Notes under the pieces: generated by a model | Databases searched by the model: none | Told to the model about the DNA's origin: nothing | The model's input: the letters and a program-made list of their open reading frames with translations, nothing else | Part shown: piece by piece, positions 25,521 through 37,185 of the stretch | Layout: the number at the start of each line of letters is the position of its first letter | Numbering within the stretch: position 1 is the stretch's first letter | Translations under genes and position numbers: made by a program | From: Carya illinoinensis | Lineage: Eukaryota; Streptophyta; Magnoliopsida; Fagales; Juglandaceae | Assembly (NCBI RefSeq): GCF_018687715.1 | Contig: NC_056755.1 | Span: 23,281,501 to 23,345,500, forward strand | DNA length: 64,000 nt | Direction of reading: 5' to 3'

Positions 25521-25663
25521 ATAGCAACCAGAACCACTCTCTCCAAGCTTGTTAAGACTTGGTAACAAAATAAAATTCTTGCCCTGGGCAAAGGCACCTT
25601 CCACTGAAAGTAGAAGAATCTTCCACCTCGCTAGAATTCTCGAGAGTCGAGGGTGGGTTTGAA

Positions 25664-25835
25664 TGTTGAGAAGTGTTAAGAAAAATTATAAATAGTAATA
25701 AAAAATAATAATAAAATAATAAATAGTAATAAAAAATATGTAAAATATAAAGAATAGTAGTAAAAATAAGTAAAAAGTAATAATAAAATAATAAATAATA
25801 ATGAAAAGTGTTGAGAAATAATAGAAAAAAAAAAT
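25664..25835. mobile_element. MITE-like repeat (AATAGTAATAAAA type)
   Basis: Starts near GAATGTTGAGAAGTGTTAAG and continues with repeated AATAGTAATAAAAAATA and AATAATAATAAA phrases, closing with GAAAAGTGTTGAG. The same sequence type recurs at 28065-28250. Termini are not sharp. Confidence 0.5.
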
Positions 25836-25839
25836 AGAG

Positions 25840-28060
25840 AGAGAGAGAGAGACGTAGTTAGTATAGCAATGGTATGAAATAGTAGGGTATCTATCGTTGA
25901 TTACCCTTTTAGTAAATTTCGACAATACCAAAAATTACAATACAAACTTGGGGCTGAAATCCAAGACAAGTTAAAGGCCGCCGATAATGATCGCTACAGC
26001 GAATGATTCTTGTCGTGTTTAAAGACTACAAAGACACCTTACTGGCTTTGGTTATGACGTGTAAATAAAATTTAAAAAGAATTCTATCAATCAATTTCAT
26101 GGGTATAATTGGCAGAAAGATAACTTTTCCCTCACGTCTATATGCAATCAGTACAAAGAGGACCGACCCGTTTACGCGCTTTCTCAGCACCAACCGCCTC
26201 CATAAGTCGGTCCACGCATTTTGTCGGTTTCACCCTTTCTTTCTGCTATTTAATACGTTAATTATTTATTTTTTTATTTATTAATCTTTTATATAAGTTT
26301 AATTCCTTTATTTGTTAATTCACATAATACTACTGATCTATTCATCACATTAATTATAAAATTAATATTATGCCTATTTTAGAGCATTATTAATAAATTA
26401 TACATATATAAAAGATACTATTGATGAATATAAAATAAATTTAATTTTTGACTATTTCACTCACATAAATCTCTATATTAGAATAGTTATTTTTGTATAT
26501 ATAACAATTAAATAATATGAGATGAATTTGACTTTAATTATTCACATCAAATCTTCACATTAAATATATAACAATCCTCTTATACTAAGTAATGACACTT
26601 AGTATTTGTTAGGATTTTTTAGGCATTGTTTGGTTAAAATCTAGTCTACACTCTACATCACTAATGCGTCTTGATGTGTTGAAATATAGTCTTGCAAATA
26701 GAATTTTATAAAAGAAATATTTTATTTTTAAATAATTCACTACTTTGTAAAATCTATTTTCACAAAATATATTTATTTTAAAAAAAGTCATTAAATAAGT
26801 GTACTTTGCAATTTTTAAGTTTTTTAGGGGTGATTTTATTTTTCAGAAGGAAAAATGGGGTATAATATAATTTTTTGTTGTCTAAAACTTTAAAGAAGTG
26901 ACTGCCAAATTGATAGTTTGAAAATAGAGTATTGATACTGAATCATTTGAAACTTAATTCAGATGACTCTCTTGAACTGACACCATCATATAGAACTACG
27001 TGATTTATTAAAAGTTAAAAAATATGAAAAAAATTATATTTAAACTAAAATGGTATCCGAAAATACAAAAAAATATATATATATATATATTAAAATTCTA
27101 GATTCTCTCTATTTTTTTTGTGTTTATGTTTTTAGTTCTTTTAAAAAATCACGTGGCATTACATGATAGTGCTACATCACAATAACTATCTAAGCAGTAA
27201 GTTTTAGATAATTAAGTAACATTATTCTCGAAAGTAATTAAAATTGAATAATGTTTACGATTTTGTCATATACGGATAGTATTTTTAAAAAATAACCTAC
27301 ACAATAGTTATAGGAATAATATTACTTTAAAAATGTCCTTCATTTAAAAAGAATTATAAAGAAAAATTATAGAAGTTTTCGTCTCTATAGTTTCTATATT
27401 ATAAATTAGACGATAAGTTGAGGAATATTGTATTTTATCCGTTTAAAATGCTAAGCTCGTGGGTCGCAAATATTGAATATGGGAGTGAAGCCTACTGCTT
27501 TTTGGGTCTTTTATTGGGTCAATGGGCCGTATCGTCTTCGTAAGTGCTTCACAACTTGCAACTTTTGTGTGGGTCCATTCATCCACGAGTGTCTGACAGA
27601 TGGGGACATCTGTCTTGTCTATGTTAACTTTTCTTTTTCACGGAGTTTGAGTGAAAATTTTACGCATTTATGATAGGTTTACTATCTTATTATTATCTAT
27701 TTATTGTTTAAATGTATTATAAATTTTATTTTTATTTTTTTAAGTACTTTTTTAATATTTTTAATCATTACAAAAATTTTAAAAATATATAATTTTACTG
27801 ATATTTATTTTTTTAATTATTAAGTAAAAAATAAATTAAATATAAAAAAAATAATAAATAAATTATAGTGGAATAGTAAATATATTATTTTCCTTTCAGT
27901 TTTTATATATTATTATTATTGTGGTATGATTGACATGACATTATTATAGATAAAATAATTATATCATTATTGAAAAAAAAGACTTCTACTTCTTTTCTCA
28001 AATTCTCCGTCTTTTAAAGATTTATCAACTTTTTTAACGTACAAACATTAAGATTAAGTA
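25840..28060. other. AT-rich intergenic DNA, no gene recognised
   Basis: This contains a (GA)n run near 25839-25853, a (TA)n run near 27072-27090, and two less AT-rich islands (about 26150-26240 and 27450-27640) without recognisable coding content. The short frames here match nothing I know. Confidence 0.5.
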
Positions 28061-28064
28061 TTGA

Positions 28065-28250
28065 TATTAGGAAGTGTTGAGATATATTATGAATAGTAAT
28101 AAAAATAAATAATTAATAATTAAATATTAAATAATAATAAAAATTATGAATAGTAGTAAAAAGTATGTGAAAAATAATAATAAAATAATAAATAGTAGTA
28201 AAGTATGTTGAAAAGTATGGAGATATCCTTAACATCCAAATATAGTCTAA
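28065..28250. mobile_element. MITE-like repeat (AATAGTAATAAAA type), second copy
   Basis: GGAAGTGTTGAGATATATTA opens a stretch of AATAGTAATAAAAATAAA-like phrases ending AAAAGTATGGAGATATCC. It is closely similar to 25664-25835. Confidence 0.5.
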
Positions 28251-29056
28251 ATCTAGATTGGTTACATAAAATCAAAAATCTTATCTCAATTCATCATTAT
28301 AACTTTTTCAAATTTCAATACAAAATATAATAAACAATTTAAATTTTTTTAAATCCCAATACAAAATTAATATTAAAAATTTATATTATAACAATATTTT
28401 ATTCATTACTATTTAAAATATCTCATCTCATCTGTGTAAAATCTCTATTTAGACGTTGAATTAAATTAAGATGAGTTAAATTTTTTATAAATAGTAATGA
28501 GTTTAGATATTTAAGTAAGTTTTGTAAGATTTATTTAAGATGGATTTAGATATATTTAGATGTTAAAATAAGTTTATATATTTATAAAAAGTTGGAAAAA
28601 AATTATGGGTCCCGTATGTAAAAAAGTGTTTTAAATCCCAATACAAAATTAATATTAAAAATTTATATTATAACAATATTTTATTAATTATTATTTAAAA
28701 CATCTCATCTCATCTGTGTAGAATCTCTATTTAGACATTGAATTAAATTAAGATGAGTTAAATTTTTTATAAATAATAATGAGTTTAGATATTTAAGTAA
28801 GTTGTGTAGGATTTATTTAAAATGAATTTAGATATATTTAGATGCTAAAATAAGTTTATATATTTATGGAAAGTTGGAAAAAAATTGTGGGTCCCGTATG
28901 TAAAAAAGTGTTGAGTTGAAAAAATATTGTGAGTTCTACGTGTAAATAGATTTTAAATTGAAATGAATTTAGTGATTTGAGAGTTGAGTGTTTAGATATT
29001 ATACTCAACTTAAAATTAAACTAAATTCAACTTAGTTCGAGTTTCAAACAGAGTTC
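28251..29056. repeat. MITE-derived block with a 282-bp tandem duplication
   Basis: Two head-to-tail copies run 28349-28630 and 28631-28912. Both start AAATCCCAATACAAAATTAA and end GTATGTAAAAAAGTGTT; they differ at a modest number of positions, above 90% alike by eye. The unit includes GATGAGTTAAATTTTTTATA and the GGGTCCCGTATG block of the Fagales-like MITE type. The block continues to about 29056 with GAGTTGAAAAAATATTGTG. Confidence 0.8.
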
Positions 29057-29060
29057 AAGG

Positions 29061-29387
29061 CCTAATTTGGATAACAAGAGCCTTCTATCTTATTTCATCT
29101 CATCGCATCTTATCTCAATATTCAAACATTACAAATATATACACTTTTCAATTTTAAATTTTTAACTTTTTCATCTAATCATTACAACTATTTTAAATTT
29201 TCAAATAAAATACAAAAAACAATTCAAACTTTTTTAAATTTCAAAACAAAATTGATATTCTAGTAATATTTTAAGTTTATAATATTTTTATTCAATTTTT
29301 CATTTCTTATTTCTCAAAACTTCATAATACATCTCAATTTAAATAATTACACTATTATTCATAGATCATCTCGCTATCCAAATCAGG
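29061..29387. mobile_element. MITE, 327 bp, CCTAATTTGGATA ends
   Basis: The terminal inverted repeats are CCTAATTTGGATA (29061) and TATCCAAATCAGG (ending 29387), with one mismatch. The interior is AT-rich with CATCTCATCGCATCTTATCT near the left end. No open frame is present. The target duplication is not clear. Confidence 0.65.
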
Positions 29388-29873
29388 TATAAAAGCATAA
29401 AATGATTTTTATTTCCTTTATATATGAATGGTTAAATTTTAAGAAGAAATTGAATTTCATTTTTTTTTAAACTACTAGAATAATTAGGAAGCCTAACAAC
29501 AATTTTAATAGTTTGATAGTGATATTTTTTTTTCTTTGGTGCCACGTCCAAGAGACAATATGAGTAGTATAAATTAAAGAGTATAGTAACATTACTCAAT
29601 TTAAAATGGGTTATAGTTTAAAAATAAGCTATGATTTTTCTCAAAATAAAGCATGATTTTCAGCAAAGTGAGTCAATATTTAGCAATCAACTAACATTAA
29701 AGAATGATTTTGGTCATAGTGATGTTGCATTAAATGACAAAAAATGAGAGATCTTGCATTAAGATTTGTTTCCCAATAGAATTATGTTAATTCCAAAATT
29801 TGGTGGATAATGGGGAATAATATAATAGAGTAGTGGCCTTCGAGACATGATAATGTTTTAAAAGAAAATTTTA

Positions 29874-30021
29874 ATTGTATTTATAATTGTGTATTAATAT
29901 ATGTACTAATCTAATGTGATTAATAAAAAATAAATTTTATTAAAAATAATATTAATTTAAATTTTAAATATAAAAGAATTAATATTGATATATAGATTAA
30001 TACGTGATTTGTATGTAGAAA
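29874..30021. mobile_element. Palindromic MITE family 1, copy 1
   Basis: An AT-rich copy of a family also at 38525-38690, 39593-39746, 41724-41872 and 45026-45188. Shared core phrases are TACTAATCTAATGTGATTA, AATTTAAATTTTAA and AGATTAATACG. The left and right ends are imperfect inverted repeats around ACTAATCTGTGTACCAAT. Confidence 0.55.
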
Positions 30022-30187
30022 AATTTTATTTTAAAAAGAAGAGGCTGCATATATATACACGTGATAGATATATTTGTTTTTTATTAGAAAAGATAATACC
30101 GTCATTTCATAGATATATTTAAGATGAGATCTTGCTTCACACAAGAACATACTGGAGCTGGGGACAGCTCGATTTTCTTCTTGTAAG

Positions 30188-30848
30188 TAGGGGTGCTACC
30201 ACGGTACCGGGTGCGGGGTGGATATTCAATCCGTTCCGTTTTATTTTTATTTTAAATATTAACTATATTTTATTATTTAAAAAAATTATTTTTAGATTTA
30301 AAAGTGATAAAAAATATATTTTTAAATTTAAATTATAAATTTAAATTTTATAAATATAACTATAATTTAAAATTTATGTAATTTTTAAATTTGTTAATAC
30401 ATATTTTGTATAAGTTGTAGTGTAGTAGTTTTTAAACTATATAATTTTTAAATTTACTAATACATAATTTGTGAATAAGTCTAACAAATTATAATATATA
30501 TTTATATATACACAATTTGTAAAATATAAATATATGTTTATATATATAAATATATATATTATATAAATATATATATTATAATTTGTTATATTTATATATA
30601 TAAACATATATTTATATTTTTGTATATATAAATATTTATATATATATATATATATATAAGTGAGGGCAGGGCGGGAAAAATGCGGGGCGAGATTGGGTCC
30701 TCCCTACCTCCCACCTCTGTTAGAGGGACTAGATGCTGGGTGGGAGCCCCGCCTCGGCCCATGCGGGACGGTCTATCTTGCTCCGTCGTGCGAGAGAAGA
30801 ACAAACAGAGGCAAGATAGCGGAGTGCGGACCCCGCTGCCCACCCCTA
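30188..30848. mobile_element. Non-autonomous hAT element, 661 bp
   Basis: The ends are TAGGGGTGCTACC (30188) and GCCCACCCCTA (30848). The flanks are CTTGTAAG (30180-30187) and CTCGTAAG (30849-30856), an 8-bp duplication with one mismatch. The ends are GC-rich (CGGGTGCGGGGTGG and GCGGACCCCGCTGCCC) while the centre, about 30240-30660, is almost pure A/T with (TA)n runs. The open frames at 30592-30958 are by-products of the GC-rich end. Confidence 0.82.
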
Positions 30849-30937
30849 CTCGTAAGGTCTTTGTAACTTGCGAACAATCTCTTTCGTGTCCAAGTCCAGT
30901 GCTAATTGGGCACCTACAACTCAGGTGGCATTATTAT

Positions 30938-31110
30938 ATAGAGCAATACTATATATAATTGTAAAATTGTAAACGCCATGTAATTATTTTAAAAAAGAAT
31001 AGAATTTATGATTAAAAAATTAATTTTTTTATATAAATTTTATATTAATTTATTTTTTAAAAAATAACTACACATCACTTACATAATTACAATTGTAAAT
31101 ATCATTTTCC
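30938..31110. mobile_element. MITE family 2, copy 1
   Basis: Begins GAGCAATACTATATATAATT and closes CATAATTACAATTGTAAATA; the ends are imperfect inverted repeats. The core has AAAAAAGAATAGAATTTATG and TTATATAAATTTTATATTAA. Relatives are at 31447, 32089 and 32262. Confidence 0.55.
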
Positions 31111-31114
31111 TATT

Positions 31115-31446
31115 ATATATTTTAACTCCAGCAATGTGGTGTGGAATATGAGATAAGTCAGTGTCAAGTTGTTGATCCCAATTCTGCTTTAATTAAAACG
31201 CGTATGGTAGGAATCATTGGATTTCTCCAGTCCACACTGCCCACTGGCCGTCTTCCCCTCACTTCTCAGCAGACATCAAATCAATGGAACAAGTGGCGCT
31301 ATCAAATGAGACTTTGAATGTGGAAAGTCGACGTGGTGGTCTGTTCACACGTGAACAGGTATGAGATATTTCTTTCCAGACGGTGCTAGAGGCACCGTTG
31401 GTGACTCCGCAAATTTTTTTTTTTAATTTTTTTAATATTTTTTAAT
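31115..31446. other. Less AT-rich island, no gene established
   Basis: The sequence holds an ATG at 31284 opening 25 codons (MEQVALSNETLNVESRRGG...) that end exactly at a GTATGAG donor-like site at 31359. No second exon was recognised, so I do not call a gene. The CT-rich stretch at 31757-32020 downstream also lacks recognisable coding content. Confidence 0.3.
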
Positions 31447-31610
31447 ATTTTACATACATTCGTGAAATTATAAATATTGTATAATTATTTTGAAAAAGAA
31501 TAAAGTTTAGGATTAAAAAATTATTATTTTTTTCATGTAAATTTCATATTAATTTATTTTTTTAAAGTGATTGCATGCTGCTTGCATAATTACTTCTGTA
31601 AATATAAGAA
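31447..31610. mobile_element. MITE family 2, copy 2
   Basis: TACATACATTCGTGAAATTA to GCTTGCATAATTACTTCTGT, with the same AAAGAATAAAGTTTAGGATT core as the copy at 30938. Confidence 0.5.
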
Positions 31611-32088
31611 TAAGATTTTTTTAAAGTTTTAAATAATATTATTTTAAAAAATTTACTATTTTTTAAATATATGCAGACAGGGACAGGTTGCGAGCAAGAG
31701 CCATCCGTAAAAGCCTACGCAAGTCGCCCGGTACGTATATAGAGGCTACTATCTAATCAATGCACGGACCACCTTTTTATACATTTGTACACACGGTTTT
31801 CTTTAGCCTCATTTGTCTCCACTTTTTGTCTGTCTTTTCTCCCATTCATCAATGCGTCCCTCCAGTCTCCACTATCCATTCTCCTCACCTCTTCTTCTTT
31901 TTCGTTATTCTTCTCCTTCCATACAAGCTTCGATCCAAACCGTTCTTTTTTTATGTAACGATCTGCAAATGTAGATTGATCTCTCAGCCTACATTGCAAA
32001 ATATATAGGTCGACATGCAACATCATGGTAGGGATATAATTTTGCTCGATGAATGCACCCCGGATGAAGTTACATTTTATTTATTTTA

Positions 32089-32262
32089 GCAAATATTATT
32101 TCAAAAATATTATTTATAATAATAGAATGCACAAATATCACACATTTTTATTAAAAAAATTAATTAAATATAAGATTCACATAAAAAATTAATTTTTTAA
32201 TAATAGACTTACATTTTTTTCAAAATGAGTGAGTGATACTTGCGCTCATATATATATATAAA
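32089..32262. mobile_element. MITE family 2, copy 3
   Basis: It has AATATAAGATTCACATAAAA and AATTAATTTTTTAATAATAG core phrases and an end with TGAGTGATACTTGCGCTC. It lies directly beside copy 4. Confidence 0.45.
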
Positions 32263-32432
32263 AAATAATAGTTATAGTCGTGAATGTGCAAGCATTGTAC
32301 AATAACTTAAAAAAATAAAAAAATATGAGATCTGCATAAAAAAAATTAATTTTTTAATAATAAATTCTATTTTTTTTTCAAAACTACAATACGACATTTG
32401 TGCACTTTATAATTATATATAACATTACCTGT
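32263..32432. mobile_element. MITE family 2, copy 4
   Basis: TATAGTCGTGAATGTGCAAG at the left and CGACATTTGTGCACTTTATA at the right are imperfect inverted ends. The core GCATAAAAAAAATTAATTTT matches copy 3. Confidence 0.45.
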
Positions 32433-33503
32433 ACCAGTAAATTAATAATTTGACCGTTAGTTCTCTATGATTACAACATGGAGACTAATACATAAGCCAT
32501 TCTAATTTGCCGGCCAATATTATCGAAGTTAAATTAATTTCCTCAACCATGATGAATAGAAATGAAAATAATCATTTAAGGTTTAACCTTCAATACTTTA
32601 TAGGTGTAAATAATTATTTGGAATCATATTCTTTAATGAAAAGCTAACGGTTTAACCAGTTTTGTATAGAAAAATTTTAAAAAACATAGTGTGCGAAACT
32701 ATAATTTATTTTATATGAATAGATCCGAAAGGCCCTATTTTAGAAAGGATTTCGACATAAAAAAATAAAAATAAAAATAAAAATTTAAGTGGGCATATCG
32801 GCCATTGGCAGTAGTAGTGGCTCCGTTAGTTCCCCACCCATCTGCCCATGGGGCAAGCGAAAATTCAATCATCTCCTTTTTGAATTCTTAATTCAATAAT
32901 AACATAAAAAAGATCATGTTGACTCTAGTATTATTGTACAATGTAAAAGCTAATTCTCTGTTTGTCTATTACTTCAAAAATAAAAATAAAAAATTCAATA
33001 AAAGTAGCGGCGGCCTCCATATTGCGTCTTTGTTTAAATAGGCATTTTGTAACCCATCTAACATCATATTTCCTAATATTAACTGCTTAGCATTTTATGA
33101 GATAAGATTTTATGAGACAAGATTTATGTTATGTAATGAGATGAGTTTTACATGTTTGAGAAGAGGTGGATTATCATCACACACAAATATACGTGTTCAC
33201 AGATTTTTACAAGAAATTGTGCATTATATGATCTTCACATGCATTCCCTCTCATTAGCAGTCTCACAATAGCTCTTTAGTCTACAAATGATTTCATTTAT
33301 TTGAACCATAAACCTTGATACAAAGTTAGCCCTAGGAGAGATGCTTGATAAAGAATGATTGAACCCACCGGAATAGCAACATAGGCCTGTCTTTGTTATT
33401 AATATTTTTAAGGCCTTTCGTACCTAGATGTAGGAAATGAAATGGATGATACTGTATAATATTATTTGGGAAGTGAAGTGACATATAGATATTTGTGAAA
33501 TTA
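32433..33503. other. Intergenic, nothing recognised
   Basis: Mixed AT-rich sequence leading to the copia target site. There are no long frames and no recognisable termini. Confidence 0.5.
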
Positions 33504-33508
33504 ATGAA

Positions 33509-33751
33509 TGCTAAAGCAGTAGTGAAACATGTATTTCTCATTGAAAAATGGTTACTACAAGAGATCATTTTTATAGAGTTTAGGCTACAAAGAATCGAGA
33601 ATCTTCTAAAGCTAAAGTTGGTTTTACAAGCTCTACAGAACTTGTTACGTAGTGCATGCTCTGCATAATTTGTTACTTTGAGCTGCTCTTATGCTTTGGA
33701 TGTGATCCTTGGTGACTGACAGTACGTGCAAGGGCATTGTTGTTCTTAACA
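33509..33751 (-). repeat. Copia 3' LTR
   Basis: 243 bp, bounded by the ATGAA target copy on one side and the purine tract on the other. It lacks about 21 bp present in the 5' LTR near the GGTTTTACA position. Confidence 0.92.
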
Positions 33752-35700
33752 TCCCCCCTCAAGTCGAGCGGCAAAATGTGAAGACGAAGACTTGAACAAA
33801 GTGATGTAAACCGAGTGAATGAGAGGGGTTTGGTGAGTAAGTTTGCAAGTTGGTCCTTACCAGAAATGAATGCAACACGTAAAGATTTGTTTTGAACACG
33901 ATGGCGTACGAAATGAAAATCAATTTCGACATGTTTGGTGCGTTTATGAAAAATAGGATTGGAGGAATGGTAAGTTGCTCCCATGTTGTCACAATAGAGT
34001 AATGGTGCAAGAGGTGAATGTAAACCAAGGTCACGGCATAAACTTTGGAGCCAGATTACTTTTGCCGTAGTGTTGGCAATGGGTTTGAATTCTGCCTCAG
34101 TTGACAATCTCGCAATTATGGGTTGCTTCTTGGAGGACCATGAGACTAGATTGGAACCAATGAAGATACAATAACCACTTGTAGATCGTCGATCGTCTTG
34201 ACACCCTGCCCAATCAGCGTTGGACCATGCAGTGATTTAAGCAATAGAGGAGGATGAAATTTGAAGACCAACTGTGGAGATGTGTTTGAGATACCTCAGA
34301 ATCTGCTTCACAGTCTGCTAATGGGGGACCCGAGGGGTATGCATAAACTGGCATACTTTTTCAACAGCATAGACAAGATTCGGTCTTGTGAAAGATAGGT
34401 ATTGCAAGGAACCGATTGTCTACGATATAATGTAGGATCTTCAAAGAGCTGTCCAGAATAGGCATTCAGCTTTTCAGAAGTGGACATGGGAGTTTTAACA
34501 GGTTTCGAATCATGCATCTTTATCCGATACAACAAATCAGTAATGTATTTGTGTTGCGTAAGAAGCAGACATTTAAAATTACAGATAGCCTCTCAACACC
34601 TAGAAAATAATGTAGATTTCCCAAGTTTATGATTGGAAAGTCAGTGCGCAAGGCTGAAATGAATTCAGTGATGTACTTCAAAGAGGAGCCCGTAATCAAC
34701 AGGTCATCAACATAGACCAAGACAAAGGTTGTAGCATTTACAATTTTTGATATGAAGAGTGATTGGTCTGCTGTTGAAATAACAAAGCCAAGATCAACTA
34801 GGCGAGAACTGAGATGTGAATACCATGCATGGGGTGATTGCTGAAGCCCATAAATTGCTTTGTTCAATCTACATATGTGAAAGGAGTGTTGTGGATGAGA
34901 GAACCTAGGTGGCTGGGACATGTACACTGTTTCATGAAGTGGCTCATGCAGAAAAGCATTTTGCACGTCATATTGTCGAACAACCCAGTGATGAGAAACA
35001 ACAATTGCAAATACCATGCAAACGGTTATAGCCTTGATGATAGGGCTGAAAGTTTCTTCAAAATAGATCCTAGGCTGCTAGAGAAAGCCTTTGGAAACTA
35101 AACGGGCTTTGCGACGTTCAATGGAACCATCGGCATGTTGCTTGGTGCGAAACACCCATTTACAAGTGATGATGTTCTGGACTTGAGAAGTAGGTAATAA
35201 TGACCATGTTTGGTTTGCAAGGAGAGCATGAAATTCCTTGGCCATAGCCTCACGCCACTTGGGGTACCAATTTGAGGTGGTGTAATTTGCTGGAGTTTCT
35301 GGAACAGATGTGAGGTCGGTTACAAAGGCATGAGGTAAGGGCCATTTTGAAGTGCAATCAGGATGCTTGCTTGGGTGAAGGGAATTGGTCCGTGAACAAG
35401 TAATCATTGAATGAGCATGCTGTTGAGGTGGTGAAGACGTGCTCTGTAAGGGTGGTAGGGGAAGAGTTGATGTAACCGGAGGGGGACCAAGTACAGAGGA
35501 AGGAGATGAATTAATATTGGATGGTGGGTTGGATGTAAAGTGAGGAAGAATTACATGAGTGGGTTGAGAATAGGGTGTGGGCTTGGGAAGGCTTGAAAAA
35601 GGGAAGTTAAACTCGTTGAACCGAACGTCTTTGGAAATAAAAGTCCAATCCGTGGAGATGTGATGACAGATAAATCCTCGATGATTTGGACTCAAGCCTA
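33673..35700 (-). pseudogene. Copia reverse transcriptase and RNase H, broken
   Basis: 35695-35078 carries a Pro/Ser-rich linker and then the RT start (WREAMAKEFHALLANQTWSL, KWVFRTKQHADGS, KARLVSKGF). 35017-34520 carries YDVQNAFLHEPL, YGLQQSPHAWY and the catalytic VLVYVDDLLITG. Two frame changes follow. The RNase H part at 34107-33673 starts STEAEFKPIANTT and includes YCDNMGATY, KRTKHVEIDFHFVR and DQLANLLTKPLS. The end of this frame overlaps the 3' LTR, as is common in copia. Confidence 0.92.
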
Positions 35701-35767
35701 GGAAGACACATGAGAGAGAGCGAAAAGCAAAATTATGGGAATTGTATGGAGTAGTTAAAGGCCAACA

Positions 35768-37154
35768 TTAAGAGCCAAAGACTCGTAAGGAAGCATAATC
35801 AAGATGCACTTTGTGAAGTAGAAAAAATGGAGAAATATTATGTAATGTGACTAAAGGCAACATGTTGATTAAGTAAATTGCATGAGAAAATGCAAGGGGC
35901 CAAAAATGAAGTGGGACAGAGGAGTGGGCAAGAAGTGCTACACCCATGTCAACTATATAGCGGTGCTTTTGTTCAACAGTCCCATTTTGGGAGTGGGTAT
36001 GGGGACATGTAATTCTTTGAGTTATTCCACATGAGTTTAAGTAATTTGAAAATGGTCTAAACTCGCCTCCCCAGTCGGATTGAAATTGCATTATCTTGGT
36101 GTTAAATTGAAGTTCTACGTTAGTTTTAAATTTGACAAAGGTTTCAAGAGCTTGAGATTTTGATTTTAGAGGGAACAACCAAGTGTAGCGGGAGAAGTCA
36201 TCCACAAAGGTAATGTAAAAACGATAATTCTCATTAGACACATGTAGGGAAGGTCCCCGTAAATCTGAAAATATGAGCTGAAAATGTGTAGTAGATTTCT
36301 TAATTCGTGTATAAGCCAGAAATCTGTGATGTTTGGCCTTGGCACAGACATTACAAAAAGGAACTAGAGAATGCTCATAAGGTAGTTTATGCTGCCGTAG
36401 GATAAATTGGACAAGTTTGATTGAGGGATGCCCGAGCCTAGTATGCCACAATGGAACCGAGAGATGAGTGGAAAACGTAGAAGGTGCTGGAACTTGTTGA
36501 GGGATGGTATACAAGCATTACTTGTTGTCCCTTGAACGATTTGCAATCCTTAACAAAAAAGGAGATAGCAAAAAATTGAAAGAAAACATCATTATCAATG
36601 CAGAATTGACGGACTGAGATTAAGTTCTTTTGGAAAGAGGGCACACAAAAAATTTTATTAAGTAAAAATCTTGATGAGGAGGAAGAGAAAGAGGCTAAAT
36701 CGGAATGTGAGATAGGTATTGGAGAACCGTCACCCACATGGAGTTGCTCGTCACCATTGTACTCAATAGCATGCAAATTCAGATTACCCAGATCACTTGT
36801 TATATGGTTTGTAGCAGCAGTGTCTGGATACCAGTTTATATCCAAAGAATAACTTGAGGAGGAGAAGTTGGCAGTGATAGGTAGGCAGGTAGCAGTATAT
36901 GCTTGGTTAAATCGATAGTGGCAGGTGAGAACTATGTGGCCTTGTCTATTGCATACCTGACAAACCAAATGCTTGTCAATAGGAGAAAAAGAGTTGGGAG
37001 CATTGTTACCTACATAATTTCCATGACGCCTATTGGGAGTGAACTGTCTAGCATTACAACCGTGATTACGATCACCACGAGATCCTTGACCACATGAACT
37101 AGAGGAATATTTTGCAGTGAAATTTGCAGATGCATCAGAGGAAAAGGTACTCAT
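35768..37154 (-). pseudogene. Copia zinc knuckle, protease and integrase, broken
   Basis: 37154-36438 carries the knuckle CQVCNRQGHIVLTCHYRF and the aspartic protease site WYPDTAATNHIT (DTAA where DSGA is typical). A frame change leads into 36514-35768. That frame has the pre-integrase HTRLGHPS motif, zinc residues CNVC, and an integrase core whose acidic triad is readable as Asp in IFSDLRGPS, Asp in FQSDWGGEF and Glu in NGTVEQKH. A stop at 35768 interrupts the C-terminal part, which continues in the same frame. Confidence 0.9.
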
Positions 37155-37185
37155 TTCAAGTGATGATTCAACCTTGCTTCATGTG

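Larger units (their letters stand above)
21455..25650 (-). mobile_element. L1-type LINE, minus strand, nearly full ORF content
   Basis: Reading from 25650 down, it has a nucleic-acid-binding ORF1 with a CCHC zinc knuckle, then ORF2 with endonuclease and reverse transcriptase, then a degraded 3' part to about 21455. It is much better preserved than the plus-strand LINE but carries stops and frameshifts, and no clear A-tail was found at its low-coordinate end. A MITE sits next to the 5' side at 25664. The two LINEs meet tail to tail near 21.4 kb. Confidence 0.8.

Noticed and set aside
30592..30958. Frames of 68-92 codons on both strands
   Set aside because: They come from the GC-rich end of the 661-bp hAT element; no conserved protein.
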